Positions 1-14,621 of a DNA stretch of 64,000 bases are shown here, one piece after another. Source of the stretch: Osedax frankpressi (taxonomy: Eukaryota > Annelida > Polychaeta > Sabellida > Siboglinidae); the NCBI GenBank assembly GCA_964035775.1, contig OZ038312.1:31964396-32028395 (forward strand), written 5' to 3'. The position numbers and the translations under genes are program-made. The first letter of the stretch is position 1; every line of letters starts with the position of its first letter. The notes below the pieces were generated by a model. The model searched no databases. It was not told the DNA's origin and was given only the letters and a program-made list of their open reading frames with translations.

Positions 1-3000
1 TATGTATAGGATTTAATTAAATATACATCTTTTATATTTAAATAACAATATTATAAATATGATATAAGATAACCTCACTACTCCAAAAGCAGGTTTATTG
101 ATCAATGGAAACAATGTTACAAACTTAGTGTAATAATCAATAATGGTTATTATATATTTGTATTCATTTCTGCATGGAAAAATGATATTGAATAATTAAA
201 TCTAATATTTAAAAATAAAATATAATATACTTTATAAATTGACTTTTAAAATAAATTAATATATAAACCATGATAGCAGTACAGCAACCTATTTAGGTCA
301 ATGCCGACCTTGTCCCATGCTCCCGTTACTTCAATTGGATGAAGTAAAGAAGCAACCGTTTTAATTTTTAGAAATCTTTGACATGTATCGCAACATTCTA
401 TCTATTCAAATTAATAATTCATTTATATTCTATATTTATTATTATAATAATGAATTTAAATATTATTATATTTAATGGTATTAAATTTTTAATCACAAAC
501 AAAATTGATTTCATTCTTCTTCATGCCCTTCCAAAAATATCTTTCACATAGTTTTCCCAAAGTCTTATGTCTAATTGAAATTAAATAATAGTTGAAATAT
601 ATGAGAAATCAACTTTTGAAATTAATAATGATAATCTATTAATTAAGTATATAAATTATATTAAGGAATATAATGAAATTTCAGGTGTATATCTTATCAT
701 TACATACATTCCAGAATTACCAGATTTAGTGTGAAGCATATTCATGGTATTATCTCTGATAATTATCCATAATGACAATTTTATTAGATCCTTGATGACG
801 TTTCATTAATACTACAACATACATATCAATAATATAAATAATCTTACAATTAGTCTATATATTAGCTTCCTCTCGTGAATACAGCATGGATAGTAAATTA
901 ATGTTACATAGTAAGTTTACTATATATAATCAAATATCACTAAGTATATTAATAATTATTAATATTAAATAATGTACAATTATTATAATATAATATAATT
1001 GAACAATTGTGTTTATTATTATGTAGAAATGAGTGAATATTAATAATAAATATGGATACTTATGCACATTTTATTTATAATGAAAATATTTACAATTTGT
1101 TGAAACAACAATCTTATAAGGTATTGATTAGGTTTTCACCATTAGGATGATCGTATTAAATGGAATTAAGGGCAGTGCATCTATAAACAGATTTTTACCT
1201 TAATACCAAAATACCCTTAACTGTCGATATTAATTGAATCTATACAATATTAAAGATATAATATTGATCCATATTATTAATTTTTTAATTAGAGTAAATA
1301 AAAAATTATAACATTATTTTTAAAAACATTTAATGATTTAAAACATCGAAAGAATCAGAATATTAATAATGTTCGATATAATATAAAAAATCTAATAATA
1401 TATTATTTATAATATCTGCAAATTTAATTTAATACATACATTTAAATAGTATCAATATATTATTTAAGTCGATGTATTTAGAGATTACTAATACGTGATC
1501 TTATATTTATCAATGTGTATGTAGTAAATTAAGTGTAGTAAGTGAGCGCTTGCCTAGTAGCAAGTTACTAGTGATAACTAATTGTATTGTTAATTAAATT
1601 ACCTTTATTTTTTACAAAGTATGTATCAGTTTGTATTAATTTTTTGATTATAACTTTTTGTTATAGTATTAGAGAATTTTTTAGTTTCTAAAAAATATTT
1701 TATCTCTTAATATCATATTGCTAATTATAGTATTATAATTATAGTATTCAGAATGTTGTAATATATTTCTAAATTTGAATTTGGCTAACCACGCCTTAAT
1801 TTAGATGCCAGATCCAGGCCAGATATTTATTAATACCCCCACATTTGAAAATGATATTTTTTAATATTATAGAAAAAATATATGACAGCTTATAATAATA
1901 GCTGCTATTATTATCTGATTCTTTTATATATATTTGCAAAGATTATGGAAAATGTTACGTGAAGGTTCTATTCTGGGACACGACACCATACACAATTTTC
2001 AAATTATTACTTATATTGAGTGATACAAATAATACAAATAACTCAAAAACTTATTTTTGTTTTTTTTAATTGAAATAAGTTTTGGAAAACTATTCAAATT
2101 TTAGTTATGGCTAAATTCCATATATTACTTTTTTATTATTGTGTATCTTGAAATTCAAATATTTAGATTATAATATTTCTCACTTCAACATGAATAATTA
2201 TAATGAGTTAATGAGATTTACTATTTTTTTTAAATAATCAATTCTCAGATTTGGTTAAAGTTATGTGTAGTGAGTCTATGGGGTGATGATCTTAAGTGTA
2301 GGGTAAGTAATTAAACGTACTGGTGGTGGTATGATTTGTCGGGAGGTGTTTTGCGATGGGATGTTCTTAGGAAGAGATTGTGTTTATCTTTAATTAAAGT
2401 TCCATTTAGGCTCATGTAAAGGGCGGATTCCTAAAAATGTGTCTATTTAATTGAAATATGGTGCGAATGGTTTACCAATCTCGGAACCGCTCTGATTTTA
2501 TGTTTTTTTTTTTAATTTGGGATATATAAAATAAATAAACAAGATGCTTTTTAAAATTATTCTGCCCATATGTGTGACACTTATACAAGTAATTATGTAT
2601 TTGTGACGAATCACACTAAATATCTAATTTGAAAGGAATCAAACTAAATATCTTTTTTTGAGTTTATACTATCTATACAGTTTATTCATACATTTAAAAA
2701 TAATAGGTAATTATTATAAATATATTATATATATACTTAGGAAATTTTATATAGATTATATATATCAGAACGGAGAAAAGTTAAAAAAAAAAACAAAATA
2801 AAATATAATATAACTTATTTTTCTATAATTTTATATAAAAAACCAATGATTTTTTTGATCAAAAAAACCGACCAACCTTGAATGATATAAAAAGAGATGT
2901 ATTTGAAGATAATATATATCTTTTAAACTAAATAATCAAAATAATATATATGTAGTATTATACATATATTTAAAATTAAACAAAAATAAATAATGTGTAC

Positions 3001-5822
3001 TATTATTGTGGACAAAATAATAAACTATATCAAATATAAAACATAAACATTTAAAAAAACAAATACTATTTGAAAGTATTAAATTAATTGTATTATAGAT
3101 TTTTTTTATTGAAATTGTAAAGTATTATAATTCCTGGAAGTATAACTATTTAAAATATTGTTATTTATTTCTAATTGTGTTTTTTATTATAAATACTGAT
3201 TTTTAAATAATACTATTTATCACAACATATTGAATTTATGAATCTAAATTAGTAGTTTTATTTGTAAATGGTACTTTCAAAATTTTAGAATATTATTTAA
3301 TTAAATTATTATATTTAACATTACATAATACAACTAATATTTATTTATTTAACAATTTTTTATTATTATTTCTCAAATTTATTTATATACTGTACTATAA
3401 ATGTTAATTATAAATATAATTAGATTAAAGTAGTTTTATATATCTTAAATATATATCTTAACTTTAATAGATTTATTTATTAATATATCAAAATTTTATA
3501 TTTATTTACATATTAAAATATAAATGATGCCATTGTCTATCGGGTATTAAGAATGATGACGCTATTGTCTATAGATTGTGAAATGTTAACTATAGGTCTA
3601 GTTGGTTAGTCCTGTTATTTTTTTAGTAGTTTATTTTAGTTTGGGTCTTATAAGAGATTTATTTATGTGGGAGGGTAATTAGTTTATATAATTTGCTTAT
3701 AAAATTGGTATTTAAAGTAAATAGCATTTTATTTAGAATGTTATTGATTTTATCTTTATAAGTTATAGGATGCTCACATTGATTCTGTTTTTCTAGATTC
3801 ATTCATTTTATTTCCGTAGTTTTGTATCCAGTATCTAATTAATTTAGAACAAACACTTGGAACTTCAGAATTCCTGTTTCCAGCACCATTTTTCAAAGTG
3901 GAAAATATATTTTACCTAACTATAAAATGGACTATGTTATTTATTTTTGAAATTCATTATGGGTATATTTATCATTTATTTGAAAAAATTCAATAAAAGA
4001 TATTTTTAGGAGGAATATAATGATATATTATGGAATATAAAACTTATAACAATGATTGAAAAGGAATAGTTTTCATAAACAATTGTCATAACAAATCGAT
4101 TGAGATGGTAAGTTGAATTTTTACAAGCTGGATTATATTATTTATACTTAAATTTAAATCATTAGATTAATATCTAAATAATTTAATAAATTTTAAAATA
4201 GCAATTTGTGTTTTAATAATTTGTTTAAACTTTATTATCAATTTATATCTTCTTTCCCATTAACTCTGCCATCAGCCTGATATTGAACTACATCGAGGTA
4301 GTGGAAATTATTAGTGCGTCAAAGAAGACCAATTTGTATATGACAACGAAAAATAAAACTGAAATCGAAGCATTCCTGGAAAGTCCGATTCCTGCTGTTG
4401 AAATATTTTTGACTTTGTTTATGTATGACAGCAAATGTATTACATAGTAATAACCGGATACGTCAACTAATATCCTAGTCTTTGCATTCTGTACTGGCGT
4501 GTTTAATAATGTGCACCGATATCCGTATGTATTGCTTGTATACACTGCGCTAACTTGACTTCAATATACCGTTGCAATATTAATAATTCATTTTATACTA
4601 AATAGATATTTTATTTTGAATTGTAAGATATGAAAATATATTTATTTTTGACTAGTTTAGTAGATTTCAATACTTATATTTCTTCTTTTAGTAAAGTTAG
4701 TAAAATAATATTAATATAGATAACATAGTATTTATATAAACAATTTTAGAATTATATAATGTTATAGGAATTTAATTTAGACATATTTTAATAGGTTATA
4801 TTATATAATATTATTATATTATATTATTTAATAAATCTTTATACTATAAATAAATATAGTTTTAATTTTTTTTAAATATTAATATTCAAAGATTACTAAG
4901 TATTGTTATATACAGAACGGCATCATTTAATTATAAAGAGAAATATTTAGAAAGCAGATATTTAAGTTAAATTATTACCATAATCTCTGTGATTCAACTT
5001 TGCTTTAACAATACAATATTTTGCATATGTCTTAAACTTATTAATTAACAAGATTAAATATATTTTAAATAAAATTTGTACTATTTTTGTTTAAAATTAA
5101 CTGTATTTATTAAAATAAAATCATTTATTATTTAATTTGAGATATAACCTTCATTAATGTAGTTATTATATTTATATATTTACCTTTTATAATAATCTAT
5201 TTTCCTATAAAGTATATATAAGTATTGCACATCATTCATAGAAATTGTAGATAAAGAAAATAATAATTTTACTGATATATTTTTAATTATCTAATTTATT
5301 TGATATTTACACAATTTAAAATTAATATACTATCGTAATATTATATTAAACGTATTTAATTCTCTTACTTTTAATATAAATCTATGTTTTATATATGTCA
5401 AATTAAGTATTTAAGCGTTTAATTTCTTTTCTAAAATATATTGTGTATTATTTAACATTTAGAAATAAAACATGATACATAATTAATTTTATGCTCTAAT
5501 TTTTAAATTAATAATTATATTATTTGAAAGTATGTTTTTATTTAATGTATTTATTAGATAAATAATATGTATAGGTATTATTGTAGTGTATTTAATTCTA
5601 ACCCAAAAAAATATATAAGTTTTTTTATAAAAGTTAATGTTAACCCCTCCTTGGTAAAACAGCGAAATATGTTGATATTGAGAATTAAAAAATGGTGGGC
5701 ATCTCAATTAAAATACTCTGGCCTTTTAAAGGATTAAATAAAAATATAGTCCAAAAAGAGATACTCGAAAAATGTTAACAAATATTTCGAACCCTGCATC
5801 TTCATGGAAAACTTAATAGATT
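1..5822. other. AT-rich intergenic DNA, no gene recognised
   Basis: Mostly A/T with short homopolymer and (AT) runs. No reading frame looks like a conserved protein. The least AT-biased stretches are 2260-2490, 3530-3620 and 4250-4560. In the last, a plus-strand frame stays open from about 4251 to 4446 with ordinary composition (for example EIEAFLESPIPAVEIF), but I recognise no family. The short open frames on the minus strand here look like chance. Confidence 0.6.
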
Positions 5823-6404
5823 GATTAACAAAATAATGTTACCCCTAGAAATATAATTTAACAAAGTAATCTGATAATCATGTGGTTGTTAATTTAATTC
5901 TTATTTTAATCAAATTAGTATACATATATGCTTGTCTCATTTTAACTCATTCCTCGACTACTAACTCAATTTAAACTATTCGTGTATTAAACAAAAGTTC
6001 TTACAATCCAGTATTATACTAGAATTAACTTAAATAATTAATAATTCAAATAACATTAAATTTACTCAGAATAATACCATTACATTCTTTAGAATTATAA
6101 TCTGTATACTGCATATTGATTATGTTTGAAATTAAACTGCTAAAAAATGGTAGATTCTATCTACGTAATATATAGATGGTAATCCCTAATATAACAGATT
6201 TTGACGAGGTGCTCTAAACTTTTGGTTAATACACGAATAGTTTATATTTAGTTAATAGTCGAGGGATGAGTTAAAATGAGACAAGCATATATGTATACTA
6301 ATTTGATTAAAATAAGAATTAAATTAGCAACCACATGATTATCAGATTACTTTGTTATCTTGGCTAAATTATATATTTTTAGGGGTAACATTATTTTGTT
6401 AATC
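5823..6404. mobile_element. Foldback (long inverted-repeat) element 1
   Basis: Two arms of about 180 bp lie in inverted orientation: left 5823-5999 and right 6217-6404, separated by about 215 bp of unrelated AT-rich sequence. The outer ends read gattaacaaaataatgtta and its complement. The arms match closely along their length, with a few substitutions and one short insertion in the right arm. There is no coding capacity. The structure is that of a non-autonomous foldback or MITE-like DNA transposon. I see no clear target-site duplication, so the outer limits are approximate. Confidence 0.75.
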
Positions 6405-7106
6405 TAAATAAAATTTCTTACAATTAAACTAATTGTGGATATTAATTTTTTTAATATTAACTTTAAATTAAACTTATGTAACATAATTCTAAGTATTTGT
6501 TGAGAATTTATCACCAATCCATTTAATAAGTTTAATTGTATGATAAATCAAATTTAGTGTTCTAGACTGGAATTTCACTTTGGCGCGCTACTAATTATTG
6601 CAGAACGTTCATCAAGTACTGGTGGTGAATATGGGAGGTAAAATAATATTTATAAAGTAGTGATTGCTATGATTACTTTTGATATGATTAGCAATTAAAA
6701 TATGAAATTATATTTTTATTTATTGAAAAGTATTGATAATATATCTGAAAACTATTAAATTATAAAACTTTCAAAATATTAAATTCGTTATAAATGTTCA
6801 TCTTTACATTTTTAATTATAAAAATATGATATTATTTTTTTTATTATATAATAATTAATATTGGACGACAACTTATATATCAGACTATAAAATTGATTAA
6901 GATACATTTCATTTTTTATTGATCTATTATTTAAATAAAATAATATTTACTAATCGATAAAAAGTATGTATTTATAAAATTAACGTTATAATATATATAT
7001 ATATATATAGATAGATAACATATTAATTAATAAATGTTCAAAATTAAATATGTTTGTTATTACATTAAAATTACTTTATAAAAATACAAGTCGGAGTTCG
7101 TAAAAA

Positions 7107-9338
7107 CTAAAGTTTACAAATGCGAATGGATGATCCAACGCGACAACATCGCTGTGTTTTCTTTAAACCCATGGCGTACCCGCAGCAAATCTGCGATCCG
7201 ATATCGTAGTAGGCGCGATGACAGCATTTGTGGTTGGTTTTCTTGGTGTGTTTAGTTTTTGAGCAGCAGACATGTTTCGTAGGGTCATAGGTAGAATATC
7301 CGCAGCACCGGGCGTTATCGTACAACTTACTAACTATTCGGTAATCGCAACATTTATGGGTTGCAGGGTTATATTTCCGACTTGCGCAAGTGGATAAATA
7401 ACTTACGCGGTTGCCAACGCAAACTTGATTGTAACTGGAGTACGGGTTGTGACCACAGCACTTGGCCATTGGGTAACTCAACAGATGTAGGCGATTGTTA
7501 CAGCATACGGTTCTATCGGTCACAATATAGGTTCTAGAACCACACTTTTGAGACTTATTTAGCACACTGCCTCTACTACATTGCTGGTTATATGTTGAGT
7601 AAGCCCTACGTCCGCAACAACTAGCAGTAGGATTTCGCAAAATATACAACCTACCATAACAACATACAGTTCTATTGTTCGGAATGTAATGACTGCTACC
7701 ACACTTACTTGGTTTGGATAGCACTTTACCACCTCTACACAACTTGTTATAAGAGGAGTATGGTTTACTTCCACAACACATGGCAGTGGGGTATTGCAAA
7801 TGATATAGATTCTTAGAACAGCATACGGTTTTGGCATTAAGAGTATAGGTTTTATCACCACACTTTTCTGGCTTAGCGGTAACCCTACCTCTACTACATT
7901 GCTGGTTATATGTGGAGTAAGCCCTACTTCCGCAACAACTAGCAGTAGGACTTCGCAAAATATACAACCTACCATAACAACATACAGTTCTATTGTTCGG
8001 AGTGTAGTTCCTTAAACCACACCTGCTTTGCTTGGGTATTACTTTACCACCTATACACAACTTCGTGTAAGTGGAGTATGGTTTACTTCCACAACACATG
8101 GCGGTGGGGTATTGCAAACGATATAGATTCTTAGAACAGCATACGGTTTTGGCGTTCAGGGTATAGGTTTTATCACCACATTTTTGCGGTTTGTTGAAAA
8201 CCCTACCATTACTACATATCTGGTTATATGTTGAGTAAGCCCTACTTCCGCAACAACTAGCAGTAGGATTTCGCAAAATATACAATCTACTATAACAACA
8301 TACAGTTCTATTGTTCGGAGTGTAGTTCCTTAAACCACACCTGATTTGCTTGGGCATTACCTTACCACCGCTACATATATGCGTAAAGGATGTGTAGGGA
8401 ATACGTCCGCAGCATCTTGCAATAGGATATGGCGAAGTGTATAAACTATTATAACAGCATACCGTTTTGCTACTCGGAGTGTATTGCCTGTTACCGCATT
8501 TGCTTGATAGGGATTTCACTCTACCACCGCTACATACCTGTTTATTGGTGGAGTAGGGAATATGTCCACAACATTTGGCAGTAGGATATCGCAAAGTATA
8601 AATGCGATTAGAACAGCATACCGTTCTGCTATTCGGAGTGTATTGCCTGTTACCGCACCTGTTCGATTGGGATATCACCCTACCACCGCTACATACCTGA
8701 TTGTAGGTGGAGTAGGGAATACGTCCGCAACACCTGGCAGTTGGATATGACATAATATAAATGTGATTGTTACAGCATACGGTTCTACTGTTAGGAGTGT
8801 ATTGCCTGTTACCGCACCTGTTTCCTTTGGGTAACAATCTACCACCGCTACATATATTTTTATACGTGGAGTAGGGACTACGTCCACAACAGCTAGCGGT
8901 AGGATATGGCAACTTATACAAGCGATTAAAACAGCATACGGTTTTGTCGTTAGGAGTATAGTATGTATTACCGCACCTACTTTGATTTTGTATAACATCA
9001 CGACTACATATCTGGTTGTAAGTAGAGTAGGGTTTACTTTTACAGCATTTGGCGGTTGGGTATCGCAGACTATACAATCTACTAGAACAACAGACTTTTC
9101 TGCTGTTCGGCACATAGGGTTGGGTACCGCACTTCAGTAACAAAGACACCACCCTACCACCGCTACACTTCTGAGTATACGTCGAGAAGGGTCTAGATCC
9201 ACAGCATCGGGCGAGAGGCGAACTCGTCACGAACACTAAATGATTGCAGCATACTTTGCGGACGTGTGCGACATAGTAGATGGCACCGCAGCAAATCCGG
9301 TGTTTGCTTGACCAATAGAGACGATTAAGGCAGCAAAT
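7107..9338 (-). CDS. Galaxin-like cysteine-repeat protein, main and last exon
   Basis: One open exon of 744 codons runs from a likely acceptor (TTGTAG just above 9338) to a TAG stop at 7107-7109. The first residues (ICCLNRLYW) belong to a cysteine repeat and there is no signal peptide, so the true start lies in an upstream exon above 9338 that I did not find. The body holds about 12 tandem repeats of ~52 residues. Each has CCG, PYSTYNQ or similar, a single C followed by SGG and a basic residue, CG, YTPN or similar, TVCC, then LY and YPTA, giving six cysteines arranged as CC, C, C, CC. The C-terminal ~90 residues have shorter degenerate CC repeats. Dicysteine tandem repeats are typical of galaxins, secreted matrix proteins first described from coral skeleton and later found in molluscs and other animals. 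A secreted, disulfide-rich extracellular role is inferred. The assignment rests on repeat style, not alignment. Confidence 0.75.
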   Translation of the reverse strand: MCCLNRLYWSSKHRICCGAIYYVAHVRKVCCNHLVFVTSSPLARCCGSRPFSTYTQKCSGGRVVSLLLKCGTQPYVPNSRKVCCSSRLYSLRYPTAKCCKSKPYSTYNQICSRDVIQNQSRCGNTYYTPNDKTVCCFNRLYKLPYPTASCCGRSPYSTYKNICSGGRLLPKGNRCGNRQYTPNSRTVCCNNHIYIMSYPTARCCGRIPYSTYNQVCSGGRVISQSNRCGNRQYTPNSRTVCCSNRIYTLRYPTAKCCGHIPYSTNKQVCSGGRVKSLSSKCGNRQYTPSSKTVCCYNSLYTSPYPIARCCGRIPYTSFTHICSGGKVMPKQIRCGLRNYTPNNRTVCCYSRLYILRNPTASCCGSRAYSTYNQICSNGRVFNKPQKCGDKTYTLNAKTVCCSKNLYRLQYPTAMCCGSKPYSTYTKLCIGGKVIPKQSRCGLRNYTPNNRTVCCYGRLYILRSPTASCCGSRAYSTYNQQCSRGRVTAKPEKCGDKTYTLNAKTVCCSKNLYHLQYPTAMCCGSKPYSSYNKLCRGGKVLSKPSKCGSSHYIPNNRTVCCYGRLYILRNPTASCCGRRAYSTYNQQCSRGSVLNKSQKCGSRTYIVTDRTVCCNNRLHLLSYPMAKCCGHNPYSSYNQVCVGNRVSYLSTCASRKYNPATHKCCDYRIVSKLYDNARCCGYSTYDPTKHVCCSKTKHTKKTNHKCCHRAYYDIGSQICCGYAMGLKKTQRCCRVGSSIRICKL
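7420..8370 (-). repeat. Recently amplified dimer of galaxin-like repeats
   Basis: Within the galaxin-like exon, repeats alternate between two types. One begins CCGSRAYSTYNQ and carries KCGDKTYTLNAKTVCC; the other begins CCGSKPYS and carries PNNRTVCCYGRLYILR. The pair is repeated about 2.5 times at roughly 312-bp spacing with very high DNA identity (for example near 7590-7680, 7900-7980 and 8225-8300). The array therefore grew by duplication of two-unit blocks, more recently than its other repeats. Confidence 0.7.
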
Positions 9339-9782
9339 CTACAAGTAGGAAAGTAATATTAGAAATTATACATACATCCGTTCAAGTTAACAATATAATC
9401 TTTTCGAAGATGCGCGCGGTTTAATTACTGTTCTGTTGCATAATAATATTTAATAAATGTGTTATTAGTAAATACGTTAACGTGTACTTTTAAATCATAT
9501 GAACTACTTTTGTAACCTTCTTAGTTTCATCGAATTTTCCACATTGAGATGTTTGTACTATTTTTCCGGATTTTTATGAAACATGTTAGAATATGCTTTA
9601 TAATACTTGTTTACATGTACAAAATGTTTACATATAAAAATCAATATAGACTCTATATTTGTTAAGTTTTAATAGTTCTAATAATTTAATTAATATTGGC
9701 AAGATGACGAGGCAATTGTTAATAAATAATTTAATAAATTTTAAAAATTTGTTAAAGTGAATATTTATATACATACATATAA

Positions 9783-9824
<42 letters not shown>

Positions 9825-10115
9825 GTATATATATATATATGTATATATATATACATATGTATATATAGGAATATTTTCAATATAAAATATTTTTATTCGT
9901 AAAAATAGTTCACTCAAAATAACTATATTTATATTATATATAAACGTATACAAATTATATACCTAATGACGTAATATACTTAATAAAACTAACATTTAGC
10001 CACATTCCTTATATCTTTATTTGCTGATGATATCACGACTAAGACAACCAGTAATACAATTCCATACATTAGTTTCCTGGCATCAAGATAATATTACAAT
10101 AATAATATCATTGTA

Positions 10116-10150
<35 letters not shown>

Positions 10151-10669
10151 GTATGTATATATTATATAAATGATGATATAACATAAAATTATATTTAATG
10201 CTTTATGTATTTAAAAAAATGTTTAAGAAAGTAAGACTAAAATAAATATTCGTAAAAAAAATATCAAATATATTATTTTAATAAACAAAAGAATATATTA
10301 ATACAATTTTAATACTAACATAATTATTTCATGTATTATAGATTTGCGGATACTTACTAGTTTTATATAAAACGATATGGTTGAATGCACATTATGTAGA
10401 CCTATACTCAATTTGATTGGCCACAATGTGTTTATTGTATTCATCGACAACACTATAATAACTTTGAAGTGGTTATATGTTGTGGTTATATTTGATATAA
10501 TTAAGTTAGTTGTATAAGAGTTAAGAACATTTCTACTATGATTTTATCAATAGATATTTTTATAGGTGACGTATATGTTAAAAATACATCCAGTTATTGA
10601 TATCAGGATTTTAGAAAATACTTCTTATATTACAAATTGTTAAATAACTAATCTATCTTAATATATATA

Positions 10670-10713
<44 letters not shown>

Positions 10714-10727
10714 TATATGGCTATGCG

Positions 10728-10761
<34 letters not shown>

Positions 10762-10917
10762 CATATATCCGATGTAGATTATGATTCAAATTACCATATT
10801 TCTGAATTTTATTCATTATATATATTGTATACATAGATTATAATATATTATACATATATCATAGCCATAATACATGACATATAGATTATATGTAGTATAC
10901 ATATGTGTAGTACATTA

Positions 10918-10958
<41 letters not shown>

Positions 10959-12274
10959 ATATTCATGCCATAAACAATTATATTTTTTATTTATAAACTT
11001 CTTAATTATAGAATTGTATGATTTAATTATTTATATGATGTATGTAATGACCTTTGCGGATATTACCGTAGTTAGTTATCTTCGACATATCGGTAATATG
11101 CTCACCAATTTAAAACATGTTTTAAATGGTTATCGATAAGATTAAATATCGTGATATTTGTTGTGCATTTGGGGGAACCCTTTTAGGGGTTCCCATAAAT
11201 AATAAGTTATAGTGATTTTAAAAGTTATAAATAAAACAATTGTGTGAAATATTATTCAGTAAATATCAAATTTAAAACACTATACATTCGATTGTAATTG
11301 GATTTAGTATTACAGTTATCGAATTTTAAAAATGTTTTAGTTAACTGGGTTAAATATTATTGATATATATTGAAGCTTTCAAAATAAAAAAAATAATAGT
11401 TACTCAATAAACATAGAGTTATTAAATTGGTTGATACTTTAATCATTTTGGAATATATCAAGAAAGATTTTCCCTAGTAAAAATATTTCCTGTTAATATT
11501 TAATATGCTTATTTATCAGCACTTATATAAATTATATTTATTATAACAATAACATAGAACACATTGGTCATTATAGATTATATAATTCTCTTATATTAAT
11601 TGTTTGTAATAATTATAAATTTATTATTTATTAATACTTACATTGGTATATATATATATATATATATATATTTATTTGTTCGAGTGTATTTGACCAATAA
11701 AGGGGCATATATTACACATAATAACAGTATTAAAACAACTGTTCAAGTTAAATGTAATGTAATTCATTTAATATGTTGTATAAATATAAAATAATTATAC
11801 AATATTCAATAGTTAGTAACCTAAATGCCAGAAACTAATACATGTTTTATTCATTAATATTACACATATATATGTATGAAATATATGATATAATCTTTGA
11901 TTTTAATTCAATTTAATATTTTAGATTTATGTTAAAGATTTAATAAATAATCTTATTACCGACATTATGATTAATTATTGAATAATATTTTTAAAATTGA
12001 CATTGTAAATTTAATATGTGAAATTAATTTTCATTAAAATATTGGTTTAATATTTATATAATTATTTATAAATTTTAAGTTATAACTTATGAAATATTAA
12101 ACCTATACTTTTTTAAAGGACATTGTGAAATTACATGAATTATACATTACACATTACACATTACACATTATAATTATAATTATATATAATTATAAATGAA
12201 AACAAAAGTTTGAACTATTGATCATAATCATTAAAAGTAATGGATTATGATTCATTTTGAAAATTTATATATAC

Positions 12275-12321
<47 letters not shown>

Positions 12322-14060
12322 TATAGCGCATTAATTATCATTATGGTAAAGAAAAACTTTTTATAATTAAAAAAAAAATTAAGTATAAAAATATATTTTC
12401 ATTGTATAATAAAAAAATAAATACAAAATTATAATTTAAATTATATTACAGAATATATATACCTGTTAATATATTACTATATCATACATGTATTCAATAT
12501 ACATTAGTACTTTATAATGAATATAGTATGATTATATATTATATAAAGGTATGCTATATTGACATATGATATGTTGCAATGTAATATTTATATATAATAC
12601 TATTTTTACACATAACACACAATACATAACATTTACATATGTGATTATCATGTTTATCATATTTATGTTTCTATATAATTACTATATTTATTTGTTATTA
12701 GACGTATTAAACGTATGCATTTATATTATAAAGTATATGTTGTTCATAATATAAAGATATCATTATACAACCTATATCCCTAGATACCTTGACTATATGT
12801 AATATTAGCTATATCTCTCTTATATATTATCATTAGCATAGCATGTGAAGATGTATAATTATTTAAATATTTATTAATGTGATAAAATAATTAAAAATAA
12901 AATACGTTTTTATCGAATTTGAATAAAACATCAAATGTATAACCTTTATAATATAAAATAATTTTACATTTGCAATTACAATATATTTGATAATGGATTG
13001 AAATTAAATTTATAATACATATGTATATTCTATATTTAATATAGTTTATGGGATTTTAACATTATATAATATATGATATGGTTTAAATTAAGATAGTTTA
13101 TTATAAACTAATATGATCAATACATAAATATATAGTTTTGATAATTTATAGTGCATTGTTATATAATCATATAAAGGGATATTAAATTATAATATACATA
13201 TCTTGGTATCCGATATTACAATATATTCGAATTTTATTGTATAATATGATTAGAATATTATATATATTAATGAATGTATAATTATGTAGGTTAATTTAGT
13301 ATGGCTATGGTAGAGTTGATATTGAGATATATGTATTTAAATGCTTTTGGTTCTGTTCATATTAACTTATAAGTTAAGATGACCACAATCAAAACTATAA
13401 TGATTATAAAATTACATATATCAAAAATTCAAATATTATAGTATATATAAGTAATAGCCAATATTACCAATGGAATATCTGATAGTGGTAGTGGTTTGAT
13501 ATTATACTATCAAATAATATATTATATTATATAACACCATATTTTTATATTGAATTATATATATTATAATACAAATATAATGTGTATGTAATATTTTTAA
13601 ATAAAATATTTGTAATAGTTAATATATTATTAATATTTAAATTATTATTTAAGCTATTATTAAAAATATATAATATTTTAATGAATTATATATAAATAAC
13701 AAGCGCTGTTAGCGCAAGTTATTTCTGATAGCATTATATAATAAAGTGTAGAGATAGATTATAATAATTTTAAAGATTTTAATAACTTTAATTGGAAGTT
13801 ATTGCCGATAGCAATTCATAAAACAATAAGTTTGGAGGTTAAAATTAAATAAATTATAAAAATATTAATAAACGATATATTATAAAATTATTATAAATTT
13901 GGTAGTGCCATAGTATTGTAGCCCAATGCAGTTATTATGGCCTGTATACCGGGGGTTATATATTGCAGCCTAGTACTGTTAATATATCACATTGATACGA
14001 TATAGAAACATTATAGAGTACATAAATTTAAATTCATATTCACTTTTACGCTAGCATAGT
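9339..14060. other. AT-rich intergenic DNA with AT microsatellites
   Basis: The 5' exon or exons and promoter of the galaxin-like gene should lie at the low end of this stretch, but I could not identify them. The rest is low-complexity DNA. It includes (AT)n tracts at about 9796-9857, 10117-10150, 10674-10761, 10920-10953, 11649-11671 and 12272-12317, and a short ACACATT tandem at 12145-12172. Small open frames here are AT-run artefacts. Confidence 0.6.
10665..10770. repeat. Two adjacent AT-rich palindromes with GC-containing feet
   Basis: A long (AT)n run is bracketed by tagccatat and its complement atatggcta. It is followed directly by a second (AT)n run bracketed by gcgatat and atatcgc. 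Each would fold into a near-perfect cruciform. Confidence 0.6.
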
Positions 14061-14073
14061 ATCGCATATACTT

Positions 14074-14181
<108 letters not shown>

Positions 14182-14487
14182 TGGGATCACAGTGTGATTC
14201 ATCAAAATACTTGACTCGTCGATTTACTGGTGATTTTCGAATATCTATTTCCAAAAACTTTAAAAATTCTAACATCGATTATCTCGCAAAATATTATAAA
14301 ATATCGATATCGATAAAAGAAATAAAACGAAATATACGGACAAACTCTAATACATAGAATTTAAATATTTTTTTAAATTAACTAAATTTAAACCTTAAAA
14401 TCGGGTCCAAAAATTAAATTCGAAAAAAGTGATTTTTCATTTTTACTTTCTATTTATCATATTAAAACTGGTTTATCGAATATAAAC

Positions 14488-14543
<56 letters not shown>

Positions 14544-14621
14544 GCATTTGTTTACCGATAGGATTACATTTCTAAGTTAAATATTTAATATTAGTCGAGT
14601 AATTGAACACGAGAGCCGAGA

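Noticed and set aside
7559-9115. Other frames inside the galaxin-like exon, including a short plus-strand one
   Set aside because: Shadows of the regular cysteine repeat in other phases.
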